Shown: piece after piece, positions 8,010 through 17,344 of the stretch
Layout: each line of letters begins with the position of its first letter
Numbering within the stretch: the stretch's first letter is position 1
Assembly (NCBI GenBank): GCA_947498625.1
Contig: CANMKR010000003.1
Span: forward strand, 124,001-188,000
Source of the DNA: an uncultured Kangiella sp.
GTDB lineage: Bacteria > Pseudomonadota > Gammaproteobacteria > Enterobacterales > Kangiellaceae
Direction of reading: 5' to 3'
DNA: 64,000 nucleotides
Notes under the pieces: model-generated
The model's database searches: none
What the model saw: only the letters and a program-made list of their open reading frames with translations
What the model was told of the DNA's origin: nothing
Made by a program: the position numbers and the translations under genes

Positions 8010-10031
8010 ATGCGAACCATTATTAAGCCACTACTTATGATTAGTGGATTAGCATTGACCATTGCTAGCAATGACATATACGCAACCAATTCATCTCCAA
8101 TAATTAAGAAAAACTACAGCTCTTCTCAAAAAATATTCTTAGAGGCGGAAAAAGCGCTCAAAGACCATAAATTTAATGAATACCGCAAACTTCGAGCAAA
8201 GCTTGATCACTACCCTTTGGCTTCTTATTTAGATTTTTATTTCTTATCTAAAAATTTGACCATAACTAATCGGGCGGAAATTGATCAATTTATTAAATTT
8301 CAACAAGATTCTCCCTTAGCAAACCGACTTAAATTCCGCTATATCGATCAACTAGCCAAAGACGGTGAGCTATCAGTATTTAGTGATTATTATAAAGATC
8401 ATTTTGTTAAGAGTAGTAATAATAAACACAAATGTTTGTATCTAAGTCATCAAATTACAAAAGGTATTGCCGCGAATAGCCTTTACCCTGAAATAAAAAA
8501 ACTCTGGACAGTTCCAAAATCACAACCTCAAGAGTGTGACTCATTATTCAAAGCTTGGACAGATGATGGGCAATTAACTCATGCAGCCGCTTTCGAGCGT
8601 TTCAATAAAACTGCACAAAATGGTTCTGTTGCTTTAATGAATTACTTAAAGCGCTATTTACCAAAAAAACAACAATATCTAGCGGAACTATGGGCAAAAG
8701 TCAGAAAAGACCCTGGAGTTATAGCCAAACGCAATTTTTTCCCGCAGAAAGATTATAAATATCAAGAAGCAGTGATTGCGGTCTTTGCAATCAAAAAGCT
8801 GGCCTGGGGTGATCGTGATTCAGCATACAAAACCTGGCGCAGCATTCAAAAACGTATTGTCATTCCAAAAGAATTAGAAACTGACGCCGAAAGAACATTA
8901 TTCCTTGCGCAGGCTACTGAAAACAAACCTCGTGCCCTTGCATGGGCTAAGCGTCACATTAATCGATATCTAAATGATAGTTTGGTATCTCATTGGAAAC
9001 TCGCTACTTTTTTAAGGGCTGAAGATTGGTCTTCAGTTATCGAGCAATATGACTTACTGTCCGAAAATATTCAAAAAACCAATCAATGGCGCTATTGGTA
9101 TGCGATCGCTTTGGAAAATAAAAAGATTTTTGAAAAGTCTGCTCCAATTTTAGAGCAGCTTGCTAATGAACGTGATTACTATGGTTACAAGGCAGCGGTT
9201 AAATTGAAACAGCCATTGCAACTTAATCATCAAGACTCCGCTATTAGTGCTGATGTCAAAAATAGAGTCGCCACTTTTTCCAACGTCGAAAGAGCTAAGG
9301 AGTTATTTGCACTAGAACGTTATCGCGATGCCAATAGAGAATGGCGAAGCTTACAGAAACGATTAGCTAATAAGGATGAAATAAAAGCGGCCGCGCAAAT
9401 TGCTCATGATTGGGGCTGGTACAACCAAGGGATATTAACCATTGCCAAAGCCAAAGAATGGGATGACACCGATCTACGTTTTCCTACGGCTTTTAAATAT
9501 GACTATCAAGTCATGGGCAAAAAAGTTGGCTTACCTGCAGAGTGGCTCATGGGTATTACCCGACAAGAAAGTGCTTACGGACCATTTGCAGTATCTGGTG
9601 CCGGCGCTTACGGTTTAATGCAGGTACTGCCCTCCACTGCCAAAATTTACTCAAAAAAGCTCGGCGTAAAGTACAGCAAGCGCTCAGATTTATTTGAGCC
9701 TAGCACCAATATTGAGATGGGCTCTAATTACTTAAAACTGCGTTATGATGAATTGGGTAACAATCCGATTTATGCTTCTGCCGCCTATAACGCTGGCAAA
9801 CATAGAATTGATCAATGGAAAGGATTTGGGCGCTTTCCCACCGCAGTTTGGATTGAAGCCATCCCTTATACTGAAACACGCGATTACATCAAAAAAGTGA
9901 TGACCTATCGCGCGATTTACGCATTAAAATTAAATAAGAAAGATACCGTATTTGAGTATATTTTAAATACCAAAACCGGTGATGATTTGATTGCGCAATG
10001 TGCTCCAGTTAGTCCTGGAGCAGTATGCTAA
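8010..10031 (+). CDS. slt: Soluble lytic murein transglycosylase
   Basis: It cleaves peptidoglycan between MurNAc and GlcNAc with formation of 1,6-anhydro-MurNAc in the periplasm. The 673 residues start with a signal peptide (about 1-25), continue with a long alpha-helical superhelix of the Slt70 type (about 30-490, rich in paired helices with WR and RY motifs), and end in the family 1A catalytic domain. The catalytic glutamate is E520 in GITRQESAYGPFAVSGAGAYG, followed by GLMQVLPSTA and the YNAG motif of the lysozyme-like fold. Length is like Slt70. It is monocistronic, divergent from phhA and convergent with the next gene at 26 bases. Confidence 0.94.
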   Translation: MRTIIKPLLMISGLALTIASNDIYATNSSPIIKKNYSSSQKIFLEAEKALKDHKFNEYRKLRAKLDHYPLASYLDFYFLSKNLTITNRAEIDQFIKFQQDSPLANRLKFRYIDQLAKDGELSVFSDYYKDHFVKSSNNKHKCLYLSHQITKGIAANSLYPEIKKLWTVPKSQPQECDSLFKAWTDDGQLTHAAAFERFNKTAQNGSVALMNYLKRYLPKKQQYLAELWAKVRKDPGVIAKRNFFPQKDYKYQEAVIAVFAIKKLAWGDRDSAYKTWRSIQKRIVIPKELETDAERTLFLAQATENKPRALAWAKRHINRYLNDSLVSHWKLATFLRAEDWSSVIEQYDLLSENIQKTNQWRYWYAIALENKKIFEKSAPILEQLANERDYYGYKAAVKLKQPLQLNHQDSAISADVKNRVATFSNVERAKELFALERYRDANREWRSLQKRLANKDEIKAAAQIAHDWGWYNQGILTIAKAKEWDDTDLRFPTAFKYDYQVMGKKVGLPAEWLMGITRQESAYGPFAVSGAGAYGLMQVLPSTAKIYSKKLGVKYSKRSDLFEPSTNIEMGSNYLKLRYDELGNNPIYASAAYNAGKHRIDQWKGFGRFPTAVWIEAIPYTETRDYIKKVMTYRAIYALKLNKKDTVFEYILNTKTGDDLIAQCAPVSPGAVC

Positions 10032-10056
10032 TTTAATAATACTTATTAGTTTTTAA

Positions 10057-11313
10057 TCAGAAGTATTTTTCTAAACTAATCCCAATATAGTCATCGTTTC
10101 GGAATGGATAAAAAATTGATTCCGTCGGATTGTTATCGTCGAATCCAGTAAAGTAACGCGCTTCCAAAATAACTTTCCAACTGTTACCAATCCTGCGACT
10201 AGCTTCTAAATTAAAAAACTTTTGCCCTTCTTCGCTATAAGAAAAGCCAAACAATGCTTCAGTTGATTGCTCATCATTCAAAGCCAAACGAAAACCACTT
10301 ACAATAGAATCTTGTGTTTCAAAACCACCAGCAATAAATTCACGACTGTCGGTTTGATATTCAAGAATAACGCCTAAATCGATGCCTGATTCTTTGATAT
10401 CATAAAACGAATACTCAAAGCCGCCCACAGCAGCCCAGTAACGATCGTTACCAAAACCTGAGCGGCTGATAGCTTCAAGTTTCCATAACCAAGCATCAAT
10501 AGTTGCCTGCAGATCCAAGCTGGTTTGATCTATCGTTTGATATAAAGGTATTAATGTTGGATTCAAAGGGTTAGAAGTATCTAAAACAAATTGCGGCTCA
10601 CGACTGGTACCTGAAAAGTGCGCTAAACCAATTTCCCAGTCGCCGATAGACTGCGACCAGCGAATAGCAGCGTCAAGATTACGCTCTTCATCATTGCTAT
10701 CATAAATAGGATTATGCACATCGATGGACAGCGGAAAACGTAAACGGCCATCCTCTCCTGCAAATGTCCTTTCTCTAAAATAAGGTAATAAATAAACTTC
10801 AAGTAAACCCCAGTCTTGTTCCGTGGACAAGCGAAGCATTGGTTGGCCAAGCTTGTCTTCGCCATCAATGTTTTCTACAAAGTCAGTTTGATTAATCACA
10901 TCAACTAAATGCTGCGACTCAGCCACTCCCCAAAAGACTTTACCGATACCTGCTTTAAGCTCCCAAATATCGCCTGCATAGGTAAACATAAATTCACGAA
11001 TATCAGCATGAGTACGTTCCTCATCTTCGCTATCCCAACGATAAAAAGGCTTAAAATCAAAGCTCCAGTTGCTATCTTCAAATTGATGATAATACTCTGG
11101 CTCGAATGCTATCGAAAAATTATTATCGGACTGTCCGAAGTCACCTTCTTGAGTAAACACCCTTGATTCGAATTGAACTTGACCGGAGAACTCACCTGCC
11201 GAGGATAGCAAGCTAGTCGTTGAGATAATAATCGCGGTCAATGTAACGAGTGTTACTTTTGTTAATGAGAAATTTGTCACTTTACATACCATTTGGTTTG
11301 TTGATCTTATCAT
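10057..11313 (-). CDS. Predicted outer-membrane beta-barrel protein
   Basis: I do not recognise a named family. The 418 residues begin with an export signal: a hydrophobic stretch VTLVTLTAIIIS then LLSSAGEF, cleavage likely near residue 40. The mature part is almost entirely alternating hydrophobic/polar strands with many Trp, Tyr and Phe, and it ends in YIGISLEKYF with a terminal Phe, as in BamA-inserted barrels. It resembles the porin-like proteins with GKVFWGVAESQHLVDVIN that are often annotated as hypothetical OM proteins. Signal length suggests that the second Met (ATG at 11290-11292) could be the true start; neither start has a strong ribosome binding site. A substrate or partner cannot be inferred from the neighbours. 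Confidence 0.75.
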   Translation of the reverse strand: MIRSTNQMVCKVTNFSLTKVTLVTLTAIIISTTSLLSSAGEFSGQVQFESRVFTQEGDFGQSDNNFSIAFEPEYYHQFEDSNWSFDFKPFYRWDSEDEERTHADIREFMFTYAGDIWELKAGIGKVFWGVAESQHLVDVINQTDFVENIDGEDKLGQPMLRLSTEQDWGLLEVYLLPYFRERTFAGEDGRLRFPLSIDVHNPIYDSNDEERNLDAAIRWSQSIGDWEIGLAHFSGTSREPQFVLDTSNPLNPTLIPLYQTIDQTSLDLQATIDAWLWKLEAISRSGFGNDRYWAAVGGFEYSFYDIKESGIDLGVILEYQTDSREFIAGGFETQDSIVSGFRLALNDEQSTEALFGFSYSEEGQKFFNLEASRRIGNSWKVILEARYFTGFDDNNPTESIFYPFRNDDYIGISLEKYF

Positions 11314-11467
11314 TGTATTTTTTAAGGCCTTAAAAATCTAGTCTTATTCTGTCAGAGGAGTTTCTCGCACCAACCTGTTCACAAATTAATCAATTATAAT
11401 CGTGCATTTTTTAACCAATATGATAGATTAAGATAGTAGAGCAAATTAAGGAACAGCGGCTTGAATC

Positions 11468-11767
11468 ATGGCTAAATTATTAACACCAAGGCGAGGTCAT
11501 TGGTACAAAAGACCAGATCTAAACGATGTCTTTGAAGTCGTCGCAATTGACGATGACGACGGGACTATTGAAATTCAGTACTTCAATGGTGAGATAGAAG
11601 AGTTAGACATAGCAAGTTGGGAAGAGCTTTACATCGCTGAAGCCGCAGCGCCTGAAGACTGGTCTGGCGCCTTAGAGGTTGAATCTTATGCCATAAACGA
11701 TCGGGTTAAAGAATCTCCCGGAAATCTTTCAGACGCCTTAAACCATTTGGATATTAACGAAAACTAA
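11468..11767 (+). CDS. DUF6763-like small protein
   Basis: This 99-residue acidic cytoplasmic protein has the start TPRRGHWYKRPDLNDVFEVVAIDDDDGTIEIQYFNGEIEELD. I recall this as a conserved short family of gammaproteobacteria (DUF6763) of unknown function; the name is from memory and was not searched. The conserved-looking part is a beta-rich 60-residue core (WY, FEVVA, IEIQYF, WEEL) reminiscent of a small barrel that reads a ligand or nucleic acid, but no function is known. It lies 38 bases before ung in the same direction and could be co-transcribed. AAGGAA lies upstream, somewhat far from the ATG. Confidence 0.75.
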   Translation: MAKLLTPRRGHWYKRPDLNDVFEVVAIDDDDGTIEIQYFNGEIEELDIASWEELYIAEAAAPEDWSGALEVESYAINDRVKESPGNLSDALNHLDINEN

Positions 11768-11805
11768 GCTATCTTATTGTTTTTAGAATAGAAAACATTA
11801 AATCA

Positions 11806-12468
11806 GTGGAATCTGCAAAAACTTGGCAAGAAGCCTTATCTGGATTAAAGGAAACAGATTTTTATAAAGATATAACTCAATTTGTAGCCGACGAAAGAGC
11901 TGCTGAAAAAGTTATCTATCCTGCTGAAGATAAAGTTTATAGCGCCTTAAGTTCGACACCTTTTGATAAAGTTAAAGTCGTTATTCTAGGGCAAGATCCA
12001 TATCACGGTGAAAACCAAGCCAATGGCTTGTCATTTTCTGTGAACCCAGGCATTAAAATTCCCCCGTCACTTCGTAATATTTACAGAGAAATCGAAAATG
12101 ATCTCAATTGTAGTATGCCTAATAATGGTGATCTTACCCCTTGGGCTGCTCAAGGCGTATTGTTGCTAAACTCTGTATTGACCGTTGAGAAGTCCTTAGC
12201 CGGCTCCCATGCCAACAAAGGATGGGAAAAAGTCACAGACCGCATCATTTGTAGCCTAAATAAAAAGCCTGATCCTATAATTTTTCTATTGTGGGGAGCT
12301 TATGCGCAAAAGAAAGCATCGCTTATCGGCGAACAGCACATAATTTTGAAAGCACCACACCCCTCACCTTTATCGGCTCATAGAGGTTTTTTTGGCTGTC
12401 AACATTTCTCAATAACAAACCAAAAACTTATAGAAAACAAACAATCGCCTATACAATGGCAACTATAA
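11806..12468 (+). CDS. ung: Uracil-DNA glycosylase
   Basis: It removes uracil from DNA, starting base-excision repair. The 220-residue family 1 enzyme carries the water-activating motif GQDPYHG (D64, H67), the uracil-binding LLLNSVLTVE segment and the DNA-intercalation loop APHPSPLSAHRGFFGC with the catalytic His. I start it at a GTG codon: the open frame extends further upstream but contains no ATG, and the GTG gives an N-terminus (ESAKTWQEAL) that aligns with other Ung proteins. The ribosome binding site is weak. It overlaps no neighbour and may be co-transcribed with the preceding small gene. Confidence 0.94.
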   Translation: MESAKTWQEALSGLKETDFYKDITQFVADERAAEKVIYPAEDKVYSALSSTPFDKVKVVILGQDPYHGENQANGLSFSVNPGIKIPPSLRNIYREIENDLNCSMPNNGDLTPWAAQGVLLLNSVLTVEKSLAGSHANKGWEKVTDRIICSLNKKPDPIIFLLWGAYAQKKASLIGEQHIILKAPHPSPLSAHRGFFGCQHFSITNQKLIENKQSPIQWQL

Positions 12469-12495
12469 GTATCGTTAACGGGTTAATTAAAGATA

Positions 12496-14229
12496 ATGCA
12501 GTCACTAAAGAATAAGCACACTACAAGAAAATTGCTAAGATACGCTGTGTTTGCATTGATGATGCTTATATTATTCAACCTATATATATTAATTGATAAT
12601 AAACAAAATTATAGTAGCCGCCAGCAAAATTCCACTGATACGCTTTTTGTTATGCTACAGTCAAAAGTCGAAGTTCCAATGTTAGTAGCCGATAACGAAG
12701 CTGTGCAGCGTGAATTATTAGCTATTGATTTCGACCCCATCATTATTAGCGTGAGTATTTATGATAAAGAAGGAGTGTTAGTTGCCGAGCGCAGTACGCA
12801 AAACGTTATTAATCGTGATGAACTAAGGGTTTTCAGCAAAGATATAATCAATCAATTGCTGAATTCTGAGATCAATATTTATATCGATAGTGACGATAAC
12901 TCCAGCAATACTCCAAGTATTGGTATAGTCCAAGCTCTTGTCCAGCCTTACTCATTTACAAATGAACTTATAACGAATAAGTTAGCTATAATTTTTAATC
13001 TTATACTAGCTAGTATCCTTATAGCTTCTGGTTTATGGCTTTATAGAAATATTAAAGTAAAGCGCAATAGAATATCGATTATTAGTAATATTTTACAAAA
13101 AGAAAAAATCATTTATCAAGATTCAAGCAAATTTAGCGAATATAAAAATCTCTATTACAATGCCAGCAAAGCTGTCGATAAAATTTATAAGCAAAACTCG
13201 CAATTAGCTAACTTGCATAAAGAGATTCAATATGCTCGTGAAGACTCAAATTTAGAACTCAACCGTTTCCTTGAATTTTTAATGGCGTCAGATACATTCA
13301 AGTTAGATTCCAGCTTAGAAGTGTTTATCGATGCGGTATTAAAGAGCAAAAGTGACCAAAAGTCGTTTGTCGATATCCGCAAAGAGTTTTCATGGATTAT
13401 TGCCCATCACTCAGGTTTGATGCAAAAAAACAATGTGATCGTTTTTGATAAAGTGCTCGGCATGTTAGATGAACATAACGTATTTATCGACACTAAATTA
13501 TTCCATAACTTTCTACAGCTTTTTGTCGAGCAGCTCACTTTGTTATGCAAGAATTCTGAATTAAGCCTCAGCGCTGACATTAATAACATTCATGATAAAA
13601 CTCATATGTTGCGCCTTTCCTTTGAATCAAGCTCACCAAGCTTTAAACATATCCTTGAGCATCAAAATTTATTCGACTTTATTCCTGGAGCCCAAATATC
13701 GATTGATACTAACAATCCCTCTTTTATTGCTTGCAAACATCTGGTGCAAAAAACAGGTGGTGATTTTATATTCTTAGAAAATGAAATCCGTTTTGAATTT
13801 CCTGTTTCAATTATCAAAAAGCAAAATAAATTAAAAACTCACAACTCAATCCCTACCTTAGATATAAAACACTCTTTATTAGTGTTTGATTCAGATCCAA
13901 CCGAGCGAATTATCCTTATGGGATATCTAGAGAAATTTGGTCAGAAAGTCGATAAAGCTACTACTAAACAAGTAATTTTACAGAAGCTCAGACGGAATTC
14001 TTATGATGCCATTTGCGTTAACTCGGATTTCTTTACCTCACAAGATCCTTACTTTTTAGCTAACTTTAAAACTGAGTATTTTGCTAAAGAAACAGCACCT
14101 AGACTTTTAGTTTTTTCTAAGCATTCTGAAATCGTTGAAAATGAGGATTATCAATCGCTTGATGCAAAATTAATAGAAAAGCCTATTGATTTAAAAGAAT
14201 TAGAAAAAACACTCAATAACTTATCTTAG
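12496..14229 (+). CDS. Degenerate hybrid sensor kinase-like membrane protein
   Basis: The 577 residues have the architecture of a BarA-type hybrid histidine kinase without the usual active-site residues. TM1 is about residues 14-33, a periplasmic sensor region 34-160, TM2 about 163-184 and a coiled linker 185-260. The stretch FLEFLMASDTFKL falls where the H-box (FLANMSHEIRTPL) would be, with no His. The region 290-455 resembles a HATPase but lacks the N-box Asn and the glycine boxes; its last part, ACKHLVQKTGGDFIF, still looks like the segment after G2. Residues about 455-577 resemble a receiver (LLVFDSDPTERIILMGYLEK), where the phospho-acceptor position reads CVNSDFF instead of xMDxxMP, while the conserved Lys in IEKPID remains. 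The alignments are by eye. It probably acts as a non-catalytic scaffold or regulator. It follows ung by 27 bases. Confidence 0.7.
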   Translation: MQSLKNKHTTRKLLRYAVFALMMLILFNLYILIDNKQNYSSRQQNSTDTLFVMLQSKVEVPMLVADNEAVQRELLAIDFDPIIISVSIYDKEGVLVAERSTQNVINRDELRVFSKDIINQLLNSEINIYIDSDDNSSNTPSIGIVQALVQPYSFTNELITNKLAIIFNLILASILIASGLWLYRNIKVKRNRISIISNILQKEKIIYQDSSKFSEYKNLYYNASKAVDKIYKQNSQLANLHKEIQYAREDSNLELNRFLEFLMASDTFKLDSSLEVFIDAVLKSKSDQKSFVDIRKEFSWIIAHHSGLMQKNNVIVFDKVLGMLDEHNVFIDTKLFHNFLQLFVEQLTLLCKNSELSLSADINNIHDKTHMLRLSFESSSPSFKHILEHQNLFDFIPGAQISIDTNNPSFIACKHLVQKTGGDFIFLENEIRFEFPVSIIKKQNKLKTHNSIPTLDIKHSLLVFDSDPTERIILMGYLEKFGQKVDKATTKQVILQKLRRNSYDAICVNSDFFTSQDPYFLANFKTEYFAKETAPRLLVFSKHSEIVENEDYQSLDAKLIEKPIDLKELEKTLNNLS

Positions 14230-14231
14230 GG

Positions 14232-15629
14232 TTAATTGAGAAGTTTTTTTAATACTCTCCGGTAGTTTTCACAAATCGATTCTTGATAAGGATGCTGCGC
14301 TCCCTCGATAACTTTATTACCTGACACCCAAACAGATTGTAACGGCTTATTGAATTGCTGGTTAAAAATAAAGGCGTCAATCAACTGATCATTTTCCTTG
14401 CCCACTAAAGCCATATCGTTATTATTTAAAACCAAAAAGTCTGCTTTTTTATTAAGCGCTAATTCACCCGAGCGATTAGCCAAACTTTGCGCGCCGCCTC
14501 TCGCAGCGTTACGCCACAGCCAATAACCATTGGAACTATCATCCCCATCAGTGAAAACAGTTCTTGAATTGGTTCTCAATCGATTTTGATACTCTAACCA
14601 ACGCAACTCTTCAGTGGCACTCACCGATATATGACTATCGCTACCAATTCCCCAGCGTCCTGAATGATCCTTGTAATCCATCATGGCAAAAAATCCATCA
14701 CCTAAATTTGCTTCTGTAGTGGTGCAAATTGAAACCACCGCTTTAGATTTAGCGACTTTCTTTACTTCGCTAGCATTCATATGAGTAGCGTGGACCAAAC
14801 ACCAGCGACTATTTAGTTCGAAATTTTCTGACAACCAAGTTACCGGCCTTTTACCGTAATGGGCCAAACAGTCATCCACTTCTTTGAGTTGCTCAGCGAT
14901 ATGAATATGAACAGGTACCTGAATCGAAGATTGCTCAGTTAACTTATCCAGATGGTTAATCGCGAACTCTATATCTGAACGATTCACAGCGCGAAGCGAA
15001 TGAGGTGCTATGCCAAAATTTTGCAGGTAATCCCCTGCTAACTTTGAAATCGCATCGAGTAGTTGCGCATATTCCTCTTGCGTGTGGATAAAACGCTTTT
15101 GCCCATCATTAGGTGCTTGCTCGCCAAAACCACTGTAGCGATAAAAAACCGGCAACAGCGTCAGATTAATTCTTGAGTTCTGAGCTGCTTCGAAAATACG
15201 CTGTGACATTTCAGCTTGGTTGGAAAAGTGTTCACCATTAGCATCATGATGAAGGTAATGAAACTCACCTACGGAAGTATAGCCAGCTTTTAGCATCTGC
15301 ATATAAAGTGCTGTAGCAATGACTTCCAAATCATCAGGAGTGATTTTAGATACAAAGTCATACATGATTTTACGCCAAGACCAGAAACTATCACTCCCCT
15401 TACCACTCTGCTCGGCTAGGCCAGCCATAGCCCATTGAAAAGCATGCGAATGATTATTGACCATACCAGGTATAATCGAATTTGAAATTAATTCGCCGCT
15501 ATAATCATTTGGCATAGTTGAATTTTCTTCGAGAGCAGTGATATAGCCCAAATCATCAATCGTCAATAAAACGTTTTCAGCCCAGCCATCAGCTAGTAGA
15601 ATGTGTTTTGCAAATATTTGCTTAGCCAT
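14232..15629 (-). CDS. hutF: Formimidoylglutamate deiminase
   Basis: It hydrolyses N-formimidoyl-L-glutamate to N-formyl-L-glutamate and ammonia, the fourth step of the five-step histidine route. It is an amidohydrolase-superfamily barrel with the metal-binding segment NNHSHAFQWAMAGL, later His residues in HIHIAEQ and LVHATHM, and GIGSDSHISVS near the final metal ligand Asp. I choose the ATG at 15627-15629, giving 465 residues starting MAKQIFAKHILLADGW, because other HutF proteins start at this point. A TTG seven codons upstream is possible but unsupported. It is convergent with the kinase-like gene (2-base gap) and divergent from hutI with about 43 bases between starts. The presence of HutF with HutG shows the formylglutamate branch. 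Confidence 0.93.
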   Translation of the reverse strand: MAKQIFAKHILLADGWAENVLLTIDDLGYITALEENSTMPNDYSGELISNSIIPGMVNNHSHAFQWAMAGLAEQSGKGSDSFWSWRKIMYDFVSKITPDDLEVIATALYMQMLKAGYTSVGEFHYLHHDANGEHFSNQAEMSQRIFEAAQNSRINLTLLPVFYRYSGFGEQAPNDGQKRFIHTQEEYAQLLDAISKLAGDYLQNFGIAPHSLRAVNRSDIEFAINHLDKLTEQSSIQVPVHIHIAEQLKEVDDCLAHYGKRPVTWLSENFELNSRWCLVHATHMNASEVKKVAKSKAVVSICTTTEANLGDGFFAMMDYKDHSGRWGIGSDSHISVSATEELRWLEYQNRLRTNSRTVFTDGDDSSNGYWLWRNAARGGAQSLANRSGELALNKKADFLVLNNNDMALVGKENDQLIDAFIFNQQFNKPLQSVWVSGNKVIEGAQHPYQESICENYRRVLKKLLN

Positions 15630-15672
15630 GCGCAATGCACTTTGAATCAATACTTAATATCGAGATAATAAT

Positions 15673-16920
15673 ATGAGCCAGCTGGAAACGAAACCTTTTA
15701 CACCATTAAATTTAGACCAGTTGCCCAATAACACTGCATTTGACACTTTAATTATCAATGCCAACATCGCCACTATGGCTGAAACTAACAGCTATGGAAT
15801 TATTAATAATGGTTCTGTGGGCATAATTGATGGAATCATTGCCTATATAGGCGAAATCAACACTAAGCACATCGCGAAAGAAACCATTAATGCCAATGGT
15901 CAATGGATATTGCCTGGCTTAATAGACTGCCATACCCATCTTATCTATGGCAGCAATAGAGCCAATGAATTTGAAATGCGTTTGAATGGTGCGACCTATG
16001 AAGACATCGCTAAAGCTGGAGGCGGTATTATTTCTAGTGTTACAGCAACGCGAGGCGCTTCTCAGCAAGAGTTGTTTGATTCTGCATCAAAACGTCTAGA
16101 ATGCTTAATCAAAGAAGGTGTCACGACGATAGAGATCAAGTCAGGTTATGGATTGGATTTAGCAACTGAATTGAAAATGCTACGAGTTGCTAAAAGACTT
16201 GGAGATGAGTTCCCTATTCGCATCATCCCTACTTTTCTTGGCGCTCACGCTCTGCCACCAGAATATAATGACAATAGCGACGGATACATTGATCTAGTTT
16301 GCGATGAAATGATTCCTGTTATTGCCACTGAAAAGCTAGCAACGTCGGTTGATGTGTTTTGTGAAAATATTGGTTTTAGTTATCAGCAAACAGAAAGAGT
16401 ATTTCAAGCTGCTAAAGCGCATGGCTTAAACATTAAACTGCATGCGGAGCAACTGTCAGATCAAAATGGTGCCAACTTAGTAGCGCAATACAATGGACTT
16501 TCTGCAGATCATTTGGAATACCTATCCCAAACATCGATTGAGCAAATGGCAAAAGCTGGCACTGTAGCAACTTTATTGCCAGGAGCTTTTTATTTCTTAC
16601 GCGAAACTAAACTGCCACCGATACAAGCCTTGCGCGATGCAGGCGTGGCTATAGCAATTGCCACCGATCACAATCCTGGTACTTCGCCTTGCTTATCGAT
16701 TGTTTTGATGATGAATATGGCCTGCACTCTATTTAAAATGACGCCACTAGAAGCACTACAAGGTGTAACCATTAATGCGGCCAGAGCATTAGGTTTAGAC
16801 AAAGAGATAGGCTCTATTGAAATAGGCAAAAAAGCCGAGTTGGTGCTTTGGGATATTGAGCACCCGAACCAATTGAGTTATCAGTTTGGTATTAACTTTA
16901 AAAACGAAGTTTTAGCTTAA
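15673..16920 (+). CDS. hutI: Imidazolonepropionase
   Basis: It hydrolyses 4-imidazolone-5-propionate to N-formimidoyl-L-glutamate, the third step of histidine degradation. The 415-residue amidohydrolase has the metal motif DCHTHLIYGSNRANEF, the family stretch GGGIISSVTATR, the IEIKSGYGL segment, HAEQLSDQNGA with the later metal/substrate His, and ATDHNPGTSP near the C-terminal catalytic Asp. Length is slightly above the usual 400-410, with about ten extra N-terminal residues. It is divergent from hutF and convergent with the GNAT gene (4-base gap). The very short hutF-hutI gap means its promoter must overlap the 5' end of hutF. Confidence 0.96.
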   Translation: MSQLETKPFTPLNLDQLPNNTAFDTLIINANIATMAETNSYGIINNGSVGIIDGIIAYIGEINTKHIAKETINANGQWILPGLIDCHTHLIYGSNRANEFEMRLNGATYEDIAKAGGGIISSVTATRGASQQELFDSASKRLECLIKEGVTTIEIKSGYGLDLATELKMLRVAKRLGDEFPIRIIPTFLGAHALPPEYNDNSDGYIDLVCDEMIPVIATEKLATSVDVFCENIGFSYQQTERVFQAAKAHGLNIKLHAEQLSDQNGANLVAQYNGLSADHLEYLSQTSIEQMAKAGTVATLLPGAFYFLRETKLPPIQALRDAGVAIAIATDHNPGTSPCLSIVLMMNMACTLFKMTPLEALQGVTINAARALGLDKEIGSIEIGKKAELVLWDIEHPNQLSYQFGINFKNEVLA

Positions 16921-16924
16921 CCTT

Positions 16925-17344
16925 TTATAACAAAGCCAGGTCTTTTTTCAGATAAAAGCAATTTAGCTTTGGATCAGTATTTTCTACAACCCCAAAAATT
17001 TTGAAATCATTTTTCTGATAAAACGCTTTAGCTTGAAACCCCATGGTTTCCACCACCATTGTTTGGCATTTCCTATTCAGAGCTATTGATTCTGCTTTAG
17101 CTAAAAGCTTTGCTCCTAAAGAACGGCTTCGATAATCTTGGTGTACCCATAAGATTTCAATGAGCAAGCTGCCCCATTGAGTTTTACCCGTTAAGCCGGC
17201 AATGATATTTGCATTCTCATCCTTGTAATAGAGTGATACTGGCTCATAGTCTCTTTTAATAATTTCAGAGTTGTGTTTTTTAAGCTGCTCGAAAAGATAC
17301 TTATCATTATCTTTTGAGTGTTTATCTGAAAATTTAAGCTTCAA
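16925..17344 (-). CDS. GNAT family N-acetyltransferase
   Basis: This 139-residue single-domain GNAT protein has the acetyl-CoA loop and helix in LWVHQDYRSRSLGAKLLAKAE (motif A), then TMVVETMGFQAKAFYQKNDF (motif B and the Tyr region). The substrate is unknown. The start is a TTG at 17342-17344, chosen because a strong ribosome binding site AAAGGAG (17352-17358 on the complementary strand) is ideally placed and no ATG lies nearby. The start overlaps the last 11 bases of hutG, so translation is coupled. Its place inside the hut cluster hints at acetylation of a pathway amine or amino acid, but this is only inference. Confidence 0.85.
   Translation of the reverse strand: MKLKFSDKHSKDNDKYLFEQLKKHNSEIIKRDYEPVSLYYKDENANIIAGLTGKTQWGSLLIEILWVHQDYRSRSLGAKLLAKAESIALNRKCQTMVVETMGFQAKAFYQKNDFKIFGVVENTDPKLNCFYLKKDLALL

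Noticed and set aside
10028-10050. Possible terminator after slt
   Set aside because: The stem is AT-only and weak (AATAA/TTATT), so I do not list it as a feature.
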